From Hyphococcus sp. (lineage in GTDB: Bacteria; Pseudomonadota; Alphaproteobacteria; Caulobacterales; Parvularculaceae), in NCBI GenBank assembly GCA_013002535.1, contig JABDJK010000012.1:1-64000 (forward strand): a stretch of 64,000 bases of DNA, in the 5' to 3' direction. Of the stretch, positions 50,779 through 59,716 are shown one piece after another; positions within the stretch are counted from its first letter, which is position 1, and each line of letters opens with the position of its first letter. The notes beneath the pieces are model-generated. The model did not search any database and was not told the DNA's origin. It saw only the letters and a list, made by a program, of their open reading frames with translations. A program made the position numbers and the translations under genes.

Positions 50779-52872
50779 TTAGTTTCGGCGGCGTCCGCGG
50801 CGAGGATTGCCGTCGCGCTTGACCCGCTGAAGCCCACGCGCCACGTCTGAATAAAAATTCAACATGATCGGTTCGGCGGCGTAAGAGACGGCAGGGTAGG
50901 CGCCGTCGAGCCTTTGCACCGGAAGCCCCTGATGGGCGGCGACCATGAAATTTTTCCAGATTTCAGCAGGCGCTGAGCCGCCGGTGACTTTTTCCATCGG
51001 CGTATAGTCATCGTTGCCGACCCAAACGCCGGTGACCAGTTGATTGGTGTAACCGACGAACCAGGCGTCGCGCCAATCATTGGTTGTGCCGGTTTTTCCG
51101 GCGGCTGGTCTGCGGCCAAGGCTGGCGCGGCGTCCGGTGCCGGAATGCATTACCTGATACAAAAGGTGGTTCATGTTTTTGGCGACGCGCGCACTCATGA
51201 CGCGTTCCGGCTCCGCATTTTCGTGCAAATATAGCGTGGCGTCATCACGCGTCGCGATGCGTTCAATGACATATGGCATCGGTTTTAAACCGCCGCGCGC
51301 GAATGGCAGGTAGGCGCCGGTCAATTCTTCCAGCGTCGCGTCAACGGCGCCAAGAGCAATAGCTCGAAACGCCGGAACATCGGGCACGCCAAAACGCATA
51401 GCCGCCTCCGCGACTTTTGACGGGCCGACGCGTTCTGAAACTTGCGCCGCAACGGTGTTGATCGATTGCGCCATTGCCTCAGTTAGTCGAACGGGTCCGC
51501 GATAGTTATCGGTATAGTTGGTCGGCGCCCATCCTTCGAAATCAACCGGTTGATCAACAAATCGGGTCGACGGCGACATGCCGGCTTCCATGGCGGCGAC
51601 ATAAACAAACGGTTTGAACGCCGAGCCCGGCTGGCGCTTTGCTTGAACCGCGCGATTGAACTGGCTCTCCTTATAGGCGCGTCCGCCGACCATGGCGCGA
51701 AGTGCGCCGGTGGTGTCGTATGCGACGAGCGCGGCCTGATCGCCGCCTTTTATTCTGAGATCGACGGTAAGCCCCGACTTGACTGCGATCTCCGCATCGC
51801 GTTGCAGTTTTTGATCGATGGTGGTCGTGACAATGATATCGCCAGGCGCATTTTCAACAAGTGTTCGGGATTTGGCGGCAACATAATCAAAGAAATAACC
51901 AAGATCGGAATCGGTGTTCTGATTGACGACGCTCGCCGGGTTTTGCCTGGCCTCACGCGCTTCAAATGGCGTTACGGCGCCGACTTCCAGGAGGTTATCG
52001 AGCACTTCGCTAGCGCGCCGTTCTGCGCCTTTTATGTTTTGGGTTGGCGCATAGGTCGAGGGCGCCTTCGGCAGCCCTGCGATCATCGCGGCTTCGGCAA
52101 GCGTTATATCGCGCGCTGATTTCGCAAAATAAGTCTGCGCCGCGCTTTCAACGCCATATGCCCCGGCGCCAAGATAAATTCGGTTCAGGTAAAGAGAGAG
52201 AATCTCGTTTTTGGAATAATGTCCTTCCAGCCAAAGCGCCAATAGCGCCTCGCGCAGTTTTCGAATGTAGGTTTGTTCTGGCGAAAGGAACAAATTCTTT
52301 GCGAGCTGTTGCGTAATCGTCGAGCCGCCTTCGACCACTGCGCCGGATTTCGCATTGGTCATGGCCGCGCGCAGCGTGCCGCGCAGGTCAACCCCGCCAT
52401 GTTCAAGAAAGCGGCGGTCTTCTGTCGATAAAATCGCTTGCAGCAAATACCCCGGTAATTCTTCCGGTTGGACTTCTTCTCCGTAACGTGCGCCGCGGGC
52501 TGCGATCTCTTCTCCGTTGCGATCTAGCACGATGATCGCCGATTGGCGGTTTACGTTCCAAAGATCGGCGTTATCAGGAACGCGGGGCGCGACAAGAACG
52601 AACGCAAATGCGAGAACTGCGCTCGCGCCCAAAAACGCCAGCGAAGTTAGTGCGGCCAAAATACTCCCCCAGAAATCGCGCCACGCACGCCCTTCGCCGG
52701 GTTCTTTGCGATATTTTAAGTCCTCCGCGAATGGGTCTTTGGTCGGCTTTGTATTTTCTTCGCCATTGAAGGTGTTAGACAATGCTGTCGCCGCCGATTG
52801 CACTATGCCGCGGGTTTTTTCCCAAATGCCATTGCGTTGCTTTGGTGCTGAGTTGTCAGAACTATCATTCAT
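50779..52872 (-). CDS. Class A penicillin-binding protein 1A (bifunctional)
   Basis: The 697-aa protein has a cytoplasmic N-terminus of about 75 residues and one membrane helix (ILAALTSLAFLGASAVLAFAF). The GT51 glycosyltransferase shows ILSTEDRRFLEHGGVD with catalytic Glu, and GGSTITQQLAKN. The transpeptidase has SAFK in RQPGSAFKPFVY, SIN in AMAQSINTVAAQ and KTGTT. It polymerises and cross-links peptidoglycan. ATG 52872 was chosen; ATG 52911 and TTG 52926 are alternatives without clear ribosome binding sites. The C-terminus is Arg-rich (RRGRRRN). Confidence 0.93.
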   Translation of the reverse strand: MNDSSDNSAPKQRNGIWEKTRGIVQSAATALSNTFNGEENTKPTKDPFAEDLKYRKEPGEGRAWRDFWGSILAALTSLAFLGASAVLAFAFVLVAPRVPDNADLWNVNRQSAIIVLDRNGEEIAARGARYGEEVQPEELPGYLLQAILSTEDRRFLEHGGVDLRGTLRAAMTNAKSGAVVEGGSTITQQLAKNLFLSPEQTYIRKLREALLALWLEGHYSKNEILSLYLNRIYLGAGAYGVESAAQTYFAKSARDITLAEAAMIAGLPKAPSTYAPTQNIKGAERRASEVLDNLLEVGAVTPFEAREARQNPASVVNQNTDSDLGYFFDYVAAKSRTLVENAPGDIIVTTTIDQKLQRDAEIAVKSGLTVDLRIKGGDQAALVAYDTTGALRAMVGGRAYKESQFNRAVQAKRQPGSAFKPFVYVAAMEAGMSPSTRFVDQPVDFEGWAPTNYTDNYRGPVRLTEAMAQSINTVAAQVSERVGPSKVAEAAMRFGVPDVPAFRAIALGAVDATLEELTGAYLPFARGGLKPMPYVIERIATRDDATLYLHENAEPERVMSARVAKNMNHLLYQVMHSGTGRRASLGRRPAAGKTGTTNDWRDAWFVGYTNQLVTGVWVGNDDYTPMEKVTGGSAPAEIWKNFMVAAHQGLPVQRLDGAYPAVSYAAEPIMLNFYSDVARGLQRVKRDGNPRRGRRRN

Positions 52873-53047
52873 GTCGACGCTACTATGGCCGGTTTCGCTA
52901 CAGATTTGCATCCCTCTTTGGCGCAAAATGACGGCGGATTAAAGGCGTTATTTGCGTCTTTTCCTGGCGCTGCGCCGGGCTATTGGCATATCGACCGCCT
53001 GTGCTAGGGGAGACAGCGAGAAAACAATAACAACAACAGGCCGCTTC

Positions 53048-53488
53048 ATGTCGCAAAAGCCGTTTTGGCAAACAAAAACTCTTTCACAAATGTCATCTGA
53101 AGAGTGGGAATCGCTATGCGATGGCTGTGGACGCTGCTGCATCTATATTCTCCACAATGAAGAGACCGGCGATGTCTTTGAGACGGATGTCGGATGTAAA
53201 TTGTTTGATCCAAAAACGCGCCGCTGCCGCGATTATAAGAATCGCTCGGCGCGTGTGCCGGATTGTGTTCGCTTAACGCCGCAAAATGCAAAGTCGCTTC
53301 ACTGGTTGCCAGAGACATGCGCGTATCGGCGGCTCGCCAATGGCAAGAAACTAAAAAAGTGGCACCCGTTGATTTCAGGCGATCCGAACAGCGTCGTGGC
53401 AGCGGGTATTGCAGTTTCGCCGCATTTGATTTCGGAAAATGACATCGATGATAATCTGCTCGAAAGCCGAATAACAAAAGAGCGGTAA
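53048..53488 (+). CDS. ycgN: YcgN family cysteine-cluster protein (UPF0260)
   Basis: The 146-aa product has MSQKPFWQTKTLSQMSSEEWESLCDGCGRCC, then GCKLFDPKTRRCRDYKNR and LPETCAYR, the cysteine pattern of the UPF0260/YcgN family. The CxxCxxCC group may hold an iron-sulfur or zinc centre; no function is established. ATG 53048 has AGG upstream and matches the family start; the frame to 52952 does not. It is divergent from the PBP gene. Confidence 0.9.
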   Translation: MSQKPFWQTKTLSQMSSEEWESLCDGCGRCCIYILHNEETGDVFETDVGCKLFDPKTRRCRDYKNRSARVPDCVRLTPQNAKSLHWLPETCAYRRLANGKKLKKWHPLISGDPNSVVAAGIAVSPHLISENDIDDNLLESRITKER

Positions 53489-53527
53489 TTCGAATAAATT
53501 TCTATACTGAAAACCGGTTGAAGTAAC

Positions 53528-53614
53528 CATACGGGACTCAACCCGAGGAGGGTATTCTCTAATGAAACCCGCATTTGGTGGATAGTTATCCCCCACCTTT
53601 CGGGAGGCCGTATG
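53528..53614 (+). ncRNA. Possible structured leader RNA (unknown class) with a 7-codon mini-ORF
   Basis: All helices nest. P1 CATACGG (53528-53534) pairs with CCGTATG (53608-53614). P2 CCCGAGG (53542-53548) pairs with TTTCGGG (53598-53604), including two G-U pairs. P3 GGGT (53550-53553) pairs with ACCC (53567-53570). P4 GGTG plus GAT (53577-53583) pairs with ATC...CACC (53588-53597). A mini-ORF, MKPAFGG (53562-53585), follows a strong GGAGGG (53547-53552). P1 and P2 cover the GGGAGG (53602-53607) of the next ORF and its upstream ATG. I do not recognise a known riboswitch class. The fold was derived by hand; it could be an RNA thermometer, a riboswitch, an attenuator or chance. Confidence 0.45.
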
Positions 53615-53914
53615 ATGCCTCTCATGAAAAATTTACACGACCATAACTCACCTGCCTTATTCGATCCGCTGGGCGAACCAGTTAGTTGGAAAGAACTCTA
53701 CGAACGTCTCGGCGATATTGCGATGCGCGAAACGGAACTGATGCTCTCCAGCCGTTCACAGAGCGGTTTGTTCGGCGCGCGTTCGTCCTTTGCGGAAAAA
53801 CTCCTCACCGCCAACAACATCAGCTTTGGCTCTTCAGCGCTGAATATTTCATGGTTGTCGCCGGTTTGCGCGATAACGCGTTCACGCGGTTCAATGACGC
53901 GTTTGGGAAAATGA
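53615..53914 (+). CDS. Small protein of unknown function, possibly truncated
   Basis: The ORF is 99 aa. GGGAGG lies 7 bases before ATG 53615. The first about 65 residues look like a genuine protein (HNSPALFDPLGEPVSWKELY, then ERLGDIAMRETELMLSS). The rest (from about 53820) is probably noise, because there the opposite strand encodes a convincing secreted protein. No family is recognised. Either the 3' part of this gene has been lost at a junction with the opposite-strand gene, or only one of the two overlapping frames is real. Confidence 0.4.
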   Translation: MPLMKNLHDHNSPALFDPLGEPVSWKELYERLGDIAMRETELMLSSRSQSGLFGARSSFAEKLLTANNISFGSSALNISWLSPVCAITRSRGSMTRLGK

Positions 53915-54138
53915 TAGTACGCGAGATTGGCGAAGTTATAGGAAAGGACTGCGGTGGTCTCGCTGTCGCCGAGCTCGGTTTCCGCCGCGCGCCAGGCATT
54001 TTCGGCATGCTCGATACCGGCAGCGATTTCGCCGCGTTCCAGCGCATCATTGTGGGCTTGGTAATGCCGAACGTGATCGTTTTGCGCCAAAGCGGGGCTA
54101 GCAAAAAAGCAGAGACCAATTGCTGCGGATGATGCCAA
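53698..54138 (-). CDS. Secreted TPR-like protein, probably 3'-truncated
   Basis: The ORF is 146 aa. A signal peptide (MASSAAIGLCFFASPALAQ-N) precedes helical sequence, HYQAHNDALERGEIAAGIEH, then AENAWRAAETELGDSETTAVLSYNFANLAYY. This resembles the N-terminus of tetratricopeptide-containing exported proteins in related alphaproteobacteria that are usually much longer. After about residue 105 (53820) the similarity fades and the frame ends at 53698, antisense to the previous ORF. I infer a truncated or decayed gene. Confidence 0.45.
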   Translation of the reverse strand: MASSAAIGLCFFASPALAQNDHVRHYQAHNDALERGEIAAGIEHAENAWRAAETELGDSETTAVLSYNFANLAYYHFPKRVIEPRERVIAQTGDNHEIFSAEEPKLMLLAVRSFSAKDERAPNKPLCERLESISSVSRIAISPRRS

Positions 54139-54351
54139 GAAAAAATTTTACATCGATCCCGCGCCCTCATGGTGATCTAAGGCAATATTGGGCGATGCAA
54201 CTGGCTGCCGCAAACGCTGGAAATGGCGCAATTTCCGCAAATTCTTAACCCTAAACTCTTCAATTTCGGGCAAAATCACCTATCTGTTGGCGTGGTTCGG
54301 CGCGCGAATCTGCGCCGGCAGAAGGTTTAATACGGGTTAACGAGTAAAGAC

Positions 54352-55275
54352 GTGGCGAGAAATCCTTACGCGGTACTTGGCCTTGCGCCGACGGCGACTG
54401 ACGCGGAAATCCGCGCGGCGTTCCGCAAACTCGCGAAAAAATACCACCCCGACAGAAATCCGGACGACAAAAAAGCCGAAGACAAATTTAAAGAAGTTTC
54501 AGCGGCCTTTGATGTTATTGGCGACGCCGAGCGGCGCAAGAAATTTGATCGCGGCGAGCTAGACGAGGAAGGGCGCGAGCGCGCCCATCCGTTTGGCAAC
54601 TGGGGATCAACACGAAGCGCCGGCGGCGGCGCATACGGCCCCGATGGCGGCCCTGGCGCAGGCGCATCATTCGAAGATTTAAGCGATATTTTTTCCGATC
54701 TGTTCGGCGCCCGCCGACAGGGCGGCGCTGCGCCGCGCGGGCCTCGCGGCGGTGATGTTCGCTATCGCCTCGACGTTGATTTTCTGGAAGCGGTAAACGG
54801 GGTAAAAAAGCGCGTCACTATGCCGGACAATCGCACACTCGATCTCGTCATTCCTCCCGGTCTTGAAGATGGACAAACGCTTAGGCTCCGCGGGCAGGGC
54901 GAGCGCGGTTCGAATGGTCGCGGCGACGTTTATGTCGAGGTATCCGTTAAGCCGCATTCGATTTTTGAGCGGGTCGGCCCGAACATTCATATCGAGGCGC
55001 CGATTACGCTAAAAGAAGCTGTCCTCGGCGGTAAAATTACTGTGCCAACCGTTGGCGGTGATGTTTCCGTGAATGTCCCGAAAAATTCCAGTTCCGGTAC
55101 GGTCCTGCGATTGCGCGGCCGCGGTGTCGCAAAGGGCAAAAATGCGCCAGCTGGCGACCAATTGATCAAGTTGAAAATCGTTCTGCCCGAAGGCGGCGAT
55201 AAGGAACTTGAGGAGTTTATACGCAATTGGGACGCCGCCGACGCAAATTCCCGCAAGCATTTTGCTGGCGTTTAG
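54352..55275 (+). CDS. cbpA: CbpA-like DnaJ-family co-chaperone
   Basis: The 307-aa product has an N-terminal J domain (NPYAVLGLAPTATDAEIRAAF; HPD in KKYHPDRNP). A Gly/Phe-rich linker (about 78-120, including FEDLSDIFSDLFGARR) follows, and two C-terminal substrate-binding beta domains (RYRLDVDFLEAVNGVKKRV to LRLRGRGVAKG). The four-CxxCxGxG zinc domain of DnaJ is absent, which makes it CbpA-type. It stimulates DnaK on misfolded clients. It starts at GTG 54352 with only a weak GAG upstream. Confidence 0.93.
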   Translation: MARNPYAVLGLAPTATDAEIRAAFRKLAKKYHPDRNPDDKKAEDKFKEVSAAFDVIGDAERRKKFDRGELDEEGRERAHPFGNWGSTRSAGGGAYGPDGGPGAGASFEDLSDIFSDLFGARRQGGAAPRGPRGGDVRYRLDVDFLEAVNGVKKRVTMPDNRTLDLVIPPGLEDGQTLRLRGQGERGSNGRGDVYVEVSVKPHSIFERVGPNIHIEAPITLKEAVLGGKITVPTVGGDVSVNVPKNSSSGTVLRLRGRGVAKGKNAPAGDQLIKLKIVLPEGGDKELEEFIRNWDAADANSRKHFAGV

Positions 55276-55334
55276 CGGTCGCCTGACCTAGAACACTCCC
55301 CTGTTTTTTATCAGGTTTTGAGGCGTCTAACGTT

Positions 55335-56756
55335 TTGACGATATCCGCGAACAAACGCCGGCAATTGTCTGCATTCCTGGGCAGCTTGTCTGATGCAACC
55401 GCACTGAAATTGTTCGCGGCGCTGGACATCGATCGTTTGAGCGGCGGTCGCGACTTGCCGCACGATGATTTGTTGAGCGATCTGCGAACCCGGATGTTGG
55501 AGCGCGGCGCGCCGTTGCCGCCACGGATCAAAGACGCAAGGCGAATATTCTTTACGCCATTTGAAGACTTTTTCATCGGCGAGCATGGCGAAAAGAAAAG
55601 ATCGTTGCGGATTTCCCGGTCATCGCTTGCGCCGATTTGGGATCTTGTTTTGTCGGATCCGCGATTGGCCGATGCAGCGGAGATAGCAAAAGAAATAGAC
55701 GCGAAGGCGGTTAAGTACGAAGATAACGCGAAGTTGCTCCCGAAGTTTTTTTACGCAGCTCGCAAAGGACTGTCGTCATTGCTTGCGGAGGTTGATGCGA
55801 ACGCCGACGTTCGCCGCAGCCTGATTCAACGCCTCGGATCAGATCAGGCTGTTCAAGATCTCCGAGAGATTGAAAATATTTCGCACAGCATCGAGTTTAT
55901 AAACCAACTTCATGACCTGGCGCCGTCGAATGCGCCGTCCCTGTCAGAAGATCATATCTACAAATTGCGGTCGTTATTTCTTGACGCCCATAGCCAGTCG
56001 CCTGAGGCGGGGCTGGTTGTTCTGGCGGCGCTGAAAGGCCGACTCGAGCGGCCCTGGCGTGCGCTTGCCGTATATTACAATCTCGCACGAAGTGCTGATG
56101 ATCAATTGCGAAAAGCGCAAGAAACCGTGTCGCTTCTGCCGCAACACTTGTTTGAAGATATCGAAACCCTTGCACGTGTGCTGGTGTATGATGGCGGCGG
56201 CGAATTTGATGCCGATTCCGCCCGCGCCAAAATTACCTATCTCTGTGACTATGCCGACGGTCTCGCAAAAGAAGCCGGCAAAGTCGGCGACAACGTATTT
56301 CTAAATCGTATAGAGGCCTGCCGCGAGGTTGCTGCTGAAGCCCATGAACGATTTGTAGAACAGGCGATGACAGCATTGCGCAAGGCTATGCCGGTGCGTC
56401 AGGCAGGCGGCTCAAGCCGTCTGATGTCGGTCCGGCCGGATTTTTCCGCGCCGCTAAACCCGACTGACGTAACGGCCGCTCATGACGCTGCGCGATACAT
56501 CGCTTCGGCGCGCGAAATCATTCGCCGGCTTGGCGCCGATCCAGACTACTGTGAAACGATCGCCAATGAGGCACGCGAAAAAACAGAGATTTATGCCAAG
56601 GATCTCGTCACCGAAATTCGCGCCGCCGAAGGCGCCAGCCGCCGGTCTGCAAAAATCGCTCTGGAGAGCGTTTTGAATTTTTCAGCGCCAATACTGAAAA
56701 GTGATGTCGTCGGGTTAATTCGTGATCGCGCGGCCGCTGCAGCAGTTTCTGTTTAG
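55335..56756 (+). CDS. Conserved alphaproteobacterial protein of unknown function
   Basis: The 473-aa protein is largely helical, with no signal peptide or membrane helix. The N-terminus LSAFLGSLSDATALKLFAAL is followed by RIFFTPFEDFFIGEHGEKKRSLRISRSSLAPIWDLVLSD, which looks like a conserved core, and a middle part ending YDGGGEFDADSARAKITYLCDYAD. I do not recognise a domain. The start is a TTG at 55335 with AGG 11 bases upstream; no ATG start precedes the conserved segment. It follows cbpA on the same strand by 59 bases. Confidence 0.7.
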   Translation: MTISANKRRQLSAFLGSLSDATALKLFAALDIDRLSGGRDLPHDDLLSDLRTRMLERGAPLPPRIKDARRIFFTPFEDFFIGEHGEKKRSLRISRSSLAPIWDLVLSDPRLADAAEIAKEIDAKAVKYEDNAKLLPKFFYAARKGLSSLLAEVDANADVRRSLIQRLGSDQAVQDLREIENISHSIEFINQLHDLAPSNAPSLSEDHIYKLRSLFLDAHSQSPEAGLVVLAALKGRLERPWRALAVYYNLARSADDQLRKAQETVSLLPQHLFEDIETLARVLVYDGGGEFDADSARAKITYLCDYADGLAKEAGKVGDNVFLNRIEACREVAAEAHERFVEQAMTALRKAMPVRQAGGSSRLMSVRPDFSAPLNPTDVTAAHDAARYIASAREIIRRLGADPDYCETIANEAREKTEIYAKDLVTEIRAAEGASRRSAKIALESVLNFSAPILKSDVVGLIRDRAAAAAVSV

Positions 56757-56814
56757 CCGCATCTATTCGCAGCGGCAAACGAACTACTCAACATTATTCG
56801 TGGAGAATGATTAG

Positions 56815-58029
56815 ATGGACGGCGAGACTAGAAAAGCCGAATTTGAAGGTGCGACGGGCGAAAAACTTGCTGCGGCGCTTGAAATGCCTGTGGGTGAACC
56901 ACGTGCATATGCGTTGTTTGCCCATTGTTTTACGTGCTCAAAAGACATTAAAGCTGCGCGTGAAATCGCGCGGGCCTTGCGGCGCGAGGGATTTGCGGTT
57001 TTGCGGTTTGACTTTACCGGTCTTGGCGGTTCACACGGTGATTTTGCGAATACAAATTTTTCATCGAATGTTGGCGACCTATTAAAAGCTGCATCATTTT
57101 TGCGGTCGGAATTCGAAGCGCCGAGTATTCTGATTGGACATTCGCTTGGCGGCGCCGCGGTTTTGTCGGCGGCGTCGGAGATTGACGAGGTGAAAGGTGT
57201 TGCGGTGATCGGCGCGCCGTCATCCGCCGAACACATTACAATGCAGTTTGACAGTGCGCGTGACAAAATAGAGAAAGAAGGCGTTGCCGAAGTTTCGCTT
57301 GCGGGCCGTCAATTCTCCATCACTAAACAGTTTCTTGATGACGTCTCTGGACAAAACGTATTGGATCGCGTGATGGCGCTAAAAAAACCATTACTGGTAA
57401 TGCATGCGCCGTTGGATCAGACAGTGGGCATCGAAAACGCCACTGAAATTTTTGTCGCCGCAAAACATCCGAAAAGTTTTGTCAGCCTCGATACAGCTGA
57501 TCACCTCTTGTCGAATTCCAAAGACGCGCAATATGCTGCGTCCGTGCTTGCAGCTTGGGCTTCACGGTTTCTCGACGGCGGCGGAACGAAGAACAATCTA
57601 TCCGAAAGGGCCCCTCAAACGCGAACGGTCAAGGGCGGCGCCGTAGCGACGAATATCGACGGGGAGGACTTGGCGGTGTCGTTATCAATCGACGGGCACC
57701 CGATGGTCATCGACGCCAGCAAAGCTGACGGCGGTTCGAACCTTGGTCCAAATCCGACGCGAACGGTTGAGGCGGCGCTGGCGGCTTGCGGCGTCATGAC
57801 GATCAAGATGTATGCTCGCCGCAAAGGCTGGGACGTCGGAGACATCGAAATTTCAGTGAAACGCGGCGAATCAGAAGACCCGCATTCGCCATATTTACTT
57901 GAGAAAACTGTCTCAATTTCCGGTAATCTCGACGATGACCAACGAAATCGGGTGCTTGAAATTGCTGACAAATGTCCGGTTCACAAAATGCTGGCCCACG
58001 GCGTTACCGTAAATTCTCGAATCGATTGA
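56815..58029 (+). CDS. Bifunctional alpha/beta hydrolase-OsmC family protein
   Basis: The 404-aa fusion has an N-terminal alpha/beta hydrolase (residues about 10-255; nucleophile elbow GHSLGGAAV, then LVMHAPLDQTVGIENA and final His in DTADHLL). A C-terminal OsmC domain follows (about 270-404), with NPTRTVEAALAACGVMTIKM and CPVHKML, the two OsmC cysteines used against organic hydroperoxides. This fusion is known in many proteobacteria; its substrate is unproven. GGAG upstream of ATG 56815. Confidence 0.92.
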   Translation: MDGETRKAEFEGATGEKLAAALEMPVGEPRAYALFAHCFTCSKDIKAAREIARALRREGFAVLRFDFTGLGGSHGDFANTNFSSNVGDLLKAASFLRSEFEAPSILIGHSLGGAAVLSAASEIDEVKGVAVIGAPSSAEHITMQFDSARDKIEKEGVAEVSLAGRQFSITKQFLDDVSGQNVLDRVMALKKPLLVMHAPLDQTVGIENATEIFVAAKHPKSFVSLDTADHLLSNSKDAQYAASVLAAWASRFLDGGGTKNNLSERAPQTRTVKGGAVATNIDGEDLAVSLSIDGHPMVIDASKADGGSNLGPNPTRTVEAALAACGVMTIKMYARRKGWDVGDIEISVKRGESEDPHSPYLLEKTVSISGNLDDDQRNRVLEIADKCPVHKMLAHGVTVNSRID

Positions 58030-58145
58030 TTTGTTTAACAAATTTTAATGGGGGCAGGCGGCTTTTTCTAACCGATTCAGCCTCCTATTTATTCTAAGGT
58101 AAAAATCTTGGGGCGCTTTCAATCAACGAAGGCAGCAGGAACGAA

Positions 58146-59633
58146 ATGAAAATGATGCGTATCACGAACAAAAACTTTATCCGAAATTTACTTCTTGCGT
58201 CTGCGGTGAGCGTGCTCGCGTTTTCCGCCGCGCCGGCAAATGCGCAAGCGCCGCGCTTGATGGCGCCGAATGTTGCAGCGGACGGAACGCTTTCTTTCGC
58301 GGATCTTGTCGAACAAGTAAGTCCGGCAGTGGTTAGCATTCGCGTTGAACGCGAGGTAGAAGGTCCGCGACTACCCAGCCAGTTTGAGGAATTTTTCAAC
58401 TTTCGGCGGGGTCCAAATGATAATGATGACTTCTTTGGGCGCGGCGATGAATTGCCGCGCGCGCGGGCCGAAGGTTCGGGCTTTTTTATTGACCGCGAAG
58501 GCCACATTGTCACCAACAACCATGTTGTCGATGAGGCGCTCGGTGTGACAGTTTTATTGGCTGACGGCCAGGAACTGGATGCCGAAATCGTCGGCGTCGA
58601 TCCGCTGACGGATCTCGCCGTGTTGAAGGTCGAAGCCGATCAACGACATGCCTATGTTGAATTTGCCGACGACGTAAAATTGCGCGTTGGTGATTTCGTT
58701 TTGGCTGTCGGCAATCCTTATGGTTTGAATGGGACGGTCACAAGCGGAATTGTTTCCGCCATCGGCGGTCAAAACCGCGAGAACCAGTATCTCGATTTTA
58801 TCCAGATCGACGCGCCTATAAACCGCGGCAACTCGGGTGGTCCGACATTTGATCTGAAGGGTCGGGTGGTTGGCGTCAATACGGCGATCTTTTCGCCCAA
58901 TGGCGGTAGTGTAGGCATCGGTTTTGCTATTCCGGCGCGTGTTGCGAAGGAAACTGTGCGCCAGTTGATCGCAAATGGGTCGGTGACGCGCGGTTGGCTC
59001 GGTATTCAACTGCAGGAGGTGACGACAGAATTAGCGGCGGCGTTGGGATTGAAATCCAATGGCGGCGTATTGGTTGCGGAAGTTATTGACGGTACGCCAG
59101 CATCTAACGCTGGTTTGATGAGCGGCGACGTCATCCTCGGCATAGCCGACAATGATGTAAAGACTTCAAACGAATTGTCCCGCCGCGTCGCATCGTTTCC
59201 ACCAGGCGAGAAAATTAAAGTCAAGATTTTACGCGACGGCAAGACCAGAAATCTGACTGTTACTCTTGGCAAGCGTGACGATGACGCTGTCGTTGCATCA
59301 CTGGATGATCCCGCAAATGACAATGATAGCGTTACCGACAGCCTCGGTTTGCGTGTCACTGAACTGACGGAAACTCTTCGTCAACAGTTCCGCGTGCCGG
59401 ACGATGTTGACGGTGTCCTCGTTACCGGTGTTCGGCCAGGAAGCGCCGCGCAGGAGGCGGGGTTACGTTCCGGCGCTGTGATTCTTGAGGTCGATGGTGC
59501 TGATGTTCGCGACGCTGAAGATTTACGAAACAAAATCGAGAATGCGCGCGACGATGACAAAAATGCCATTCTTTTGCGCATGCAGCTGGGCGCCAATCGG
59601 CAATATGGCGCTTTGTCTTTAGAAGACGAATAG
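58146..59633 (+). CDS. degP: Periplasmic Do-type serine protease DegP/DegQ
   Basis: The 495-aa product has a signal peptide ending about ANA-Q (residue 34). The trypsin-like domain has catalytic His126 (TNNHVVDEA), Asp156 (DLAVLKVEA) and Ser230 (NRGNSGGPTFD), and two PDZ domains follow (about 290-375 and 405-490). It degrades or refolds misfolded envelope proteins. AGGA lies 8 bases before ATG. It is followed by a two-component pair, a conserved neighbourhood in alphaproteobacteria that suggests an envelope-stress link. Confidence 0.96.
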   Translation: MKMMRITNKNFIRNLLLASAVSVLAFSAAPANAQAPRLMAPNVAADGTLSFADLVEQVSPAVVSIRVEREVEGPRLPSQFEEFFNFRRGPNDNDDFFGRGDELPRARAEGSGFFIDREGHIVTNNHVVDEALGVTVLLADGQELDAEIVGVDPLTDLAVLKVEADQRHAYVEFADDVKLRVGDFVLAVGNPYGLNGTVTSGIVSAIGGQNRENQYLDFIQIDAPINRGNSGGPTFDLKGRVVGVNTAIFSPNGGSVGIGFAIPARVAKETVRQLIANGSVTRGWLGIQLQEVTTELAAALGLKSNGGVLVAEVIDGTPASNAGLMSGDVILGIADNDVKTSNELSRRVASFPPGEKIKVKILRDGKTRNLTVTLGKRDDDAVVASLDDPANDNDSVTDSLGLRVTELTETLRQQFRVPDDVDGVLVTGVRPGSAAQEAGLRSGAVILEVDGADVRDAEDLRNKIENARDDDKNAILLRMQLGANRQYGALSLEDE

Positions 59634-59716
59634 TTGTTCGGGTTTTTGCTGCCGCCGTTTTCGCATAGTAATATGTAAGCATCGGCGCGTTTTTCGATTT
59701 AACGAATAGAGATTTT

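Noticed and set aside
53541-53597. Resemblance of AAUGAAACCC in the 53.5-kb leader to the SAM-I riboswitch core, and of CCGAGGAG to the SAH riboswitch
   Set aside because: Only short fragments agree; the rest of either consensus (for example the GGCAACC of SAM-I or the pseudoknot strand of SAH) is missing.
58035-58048. TTAA-N6-TTAA before degP (and a similar pair at 54327-54340 before cbpA) as CtrA boxes
   Set aside because: Spacing is not the N7 consensus and the flanks are simply A/T-rich; there is not enough evidence to list them as sites.
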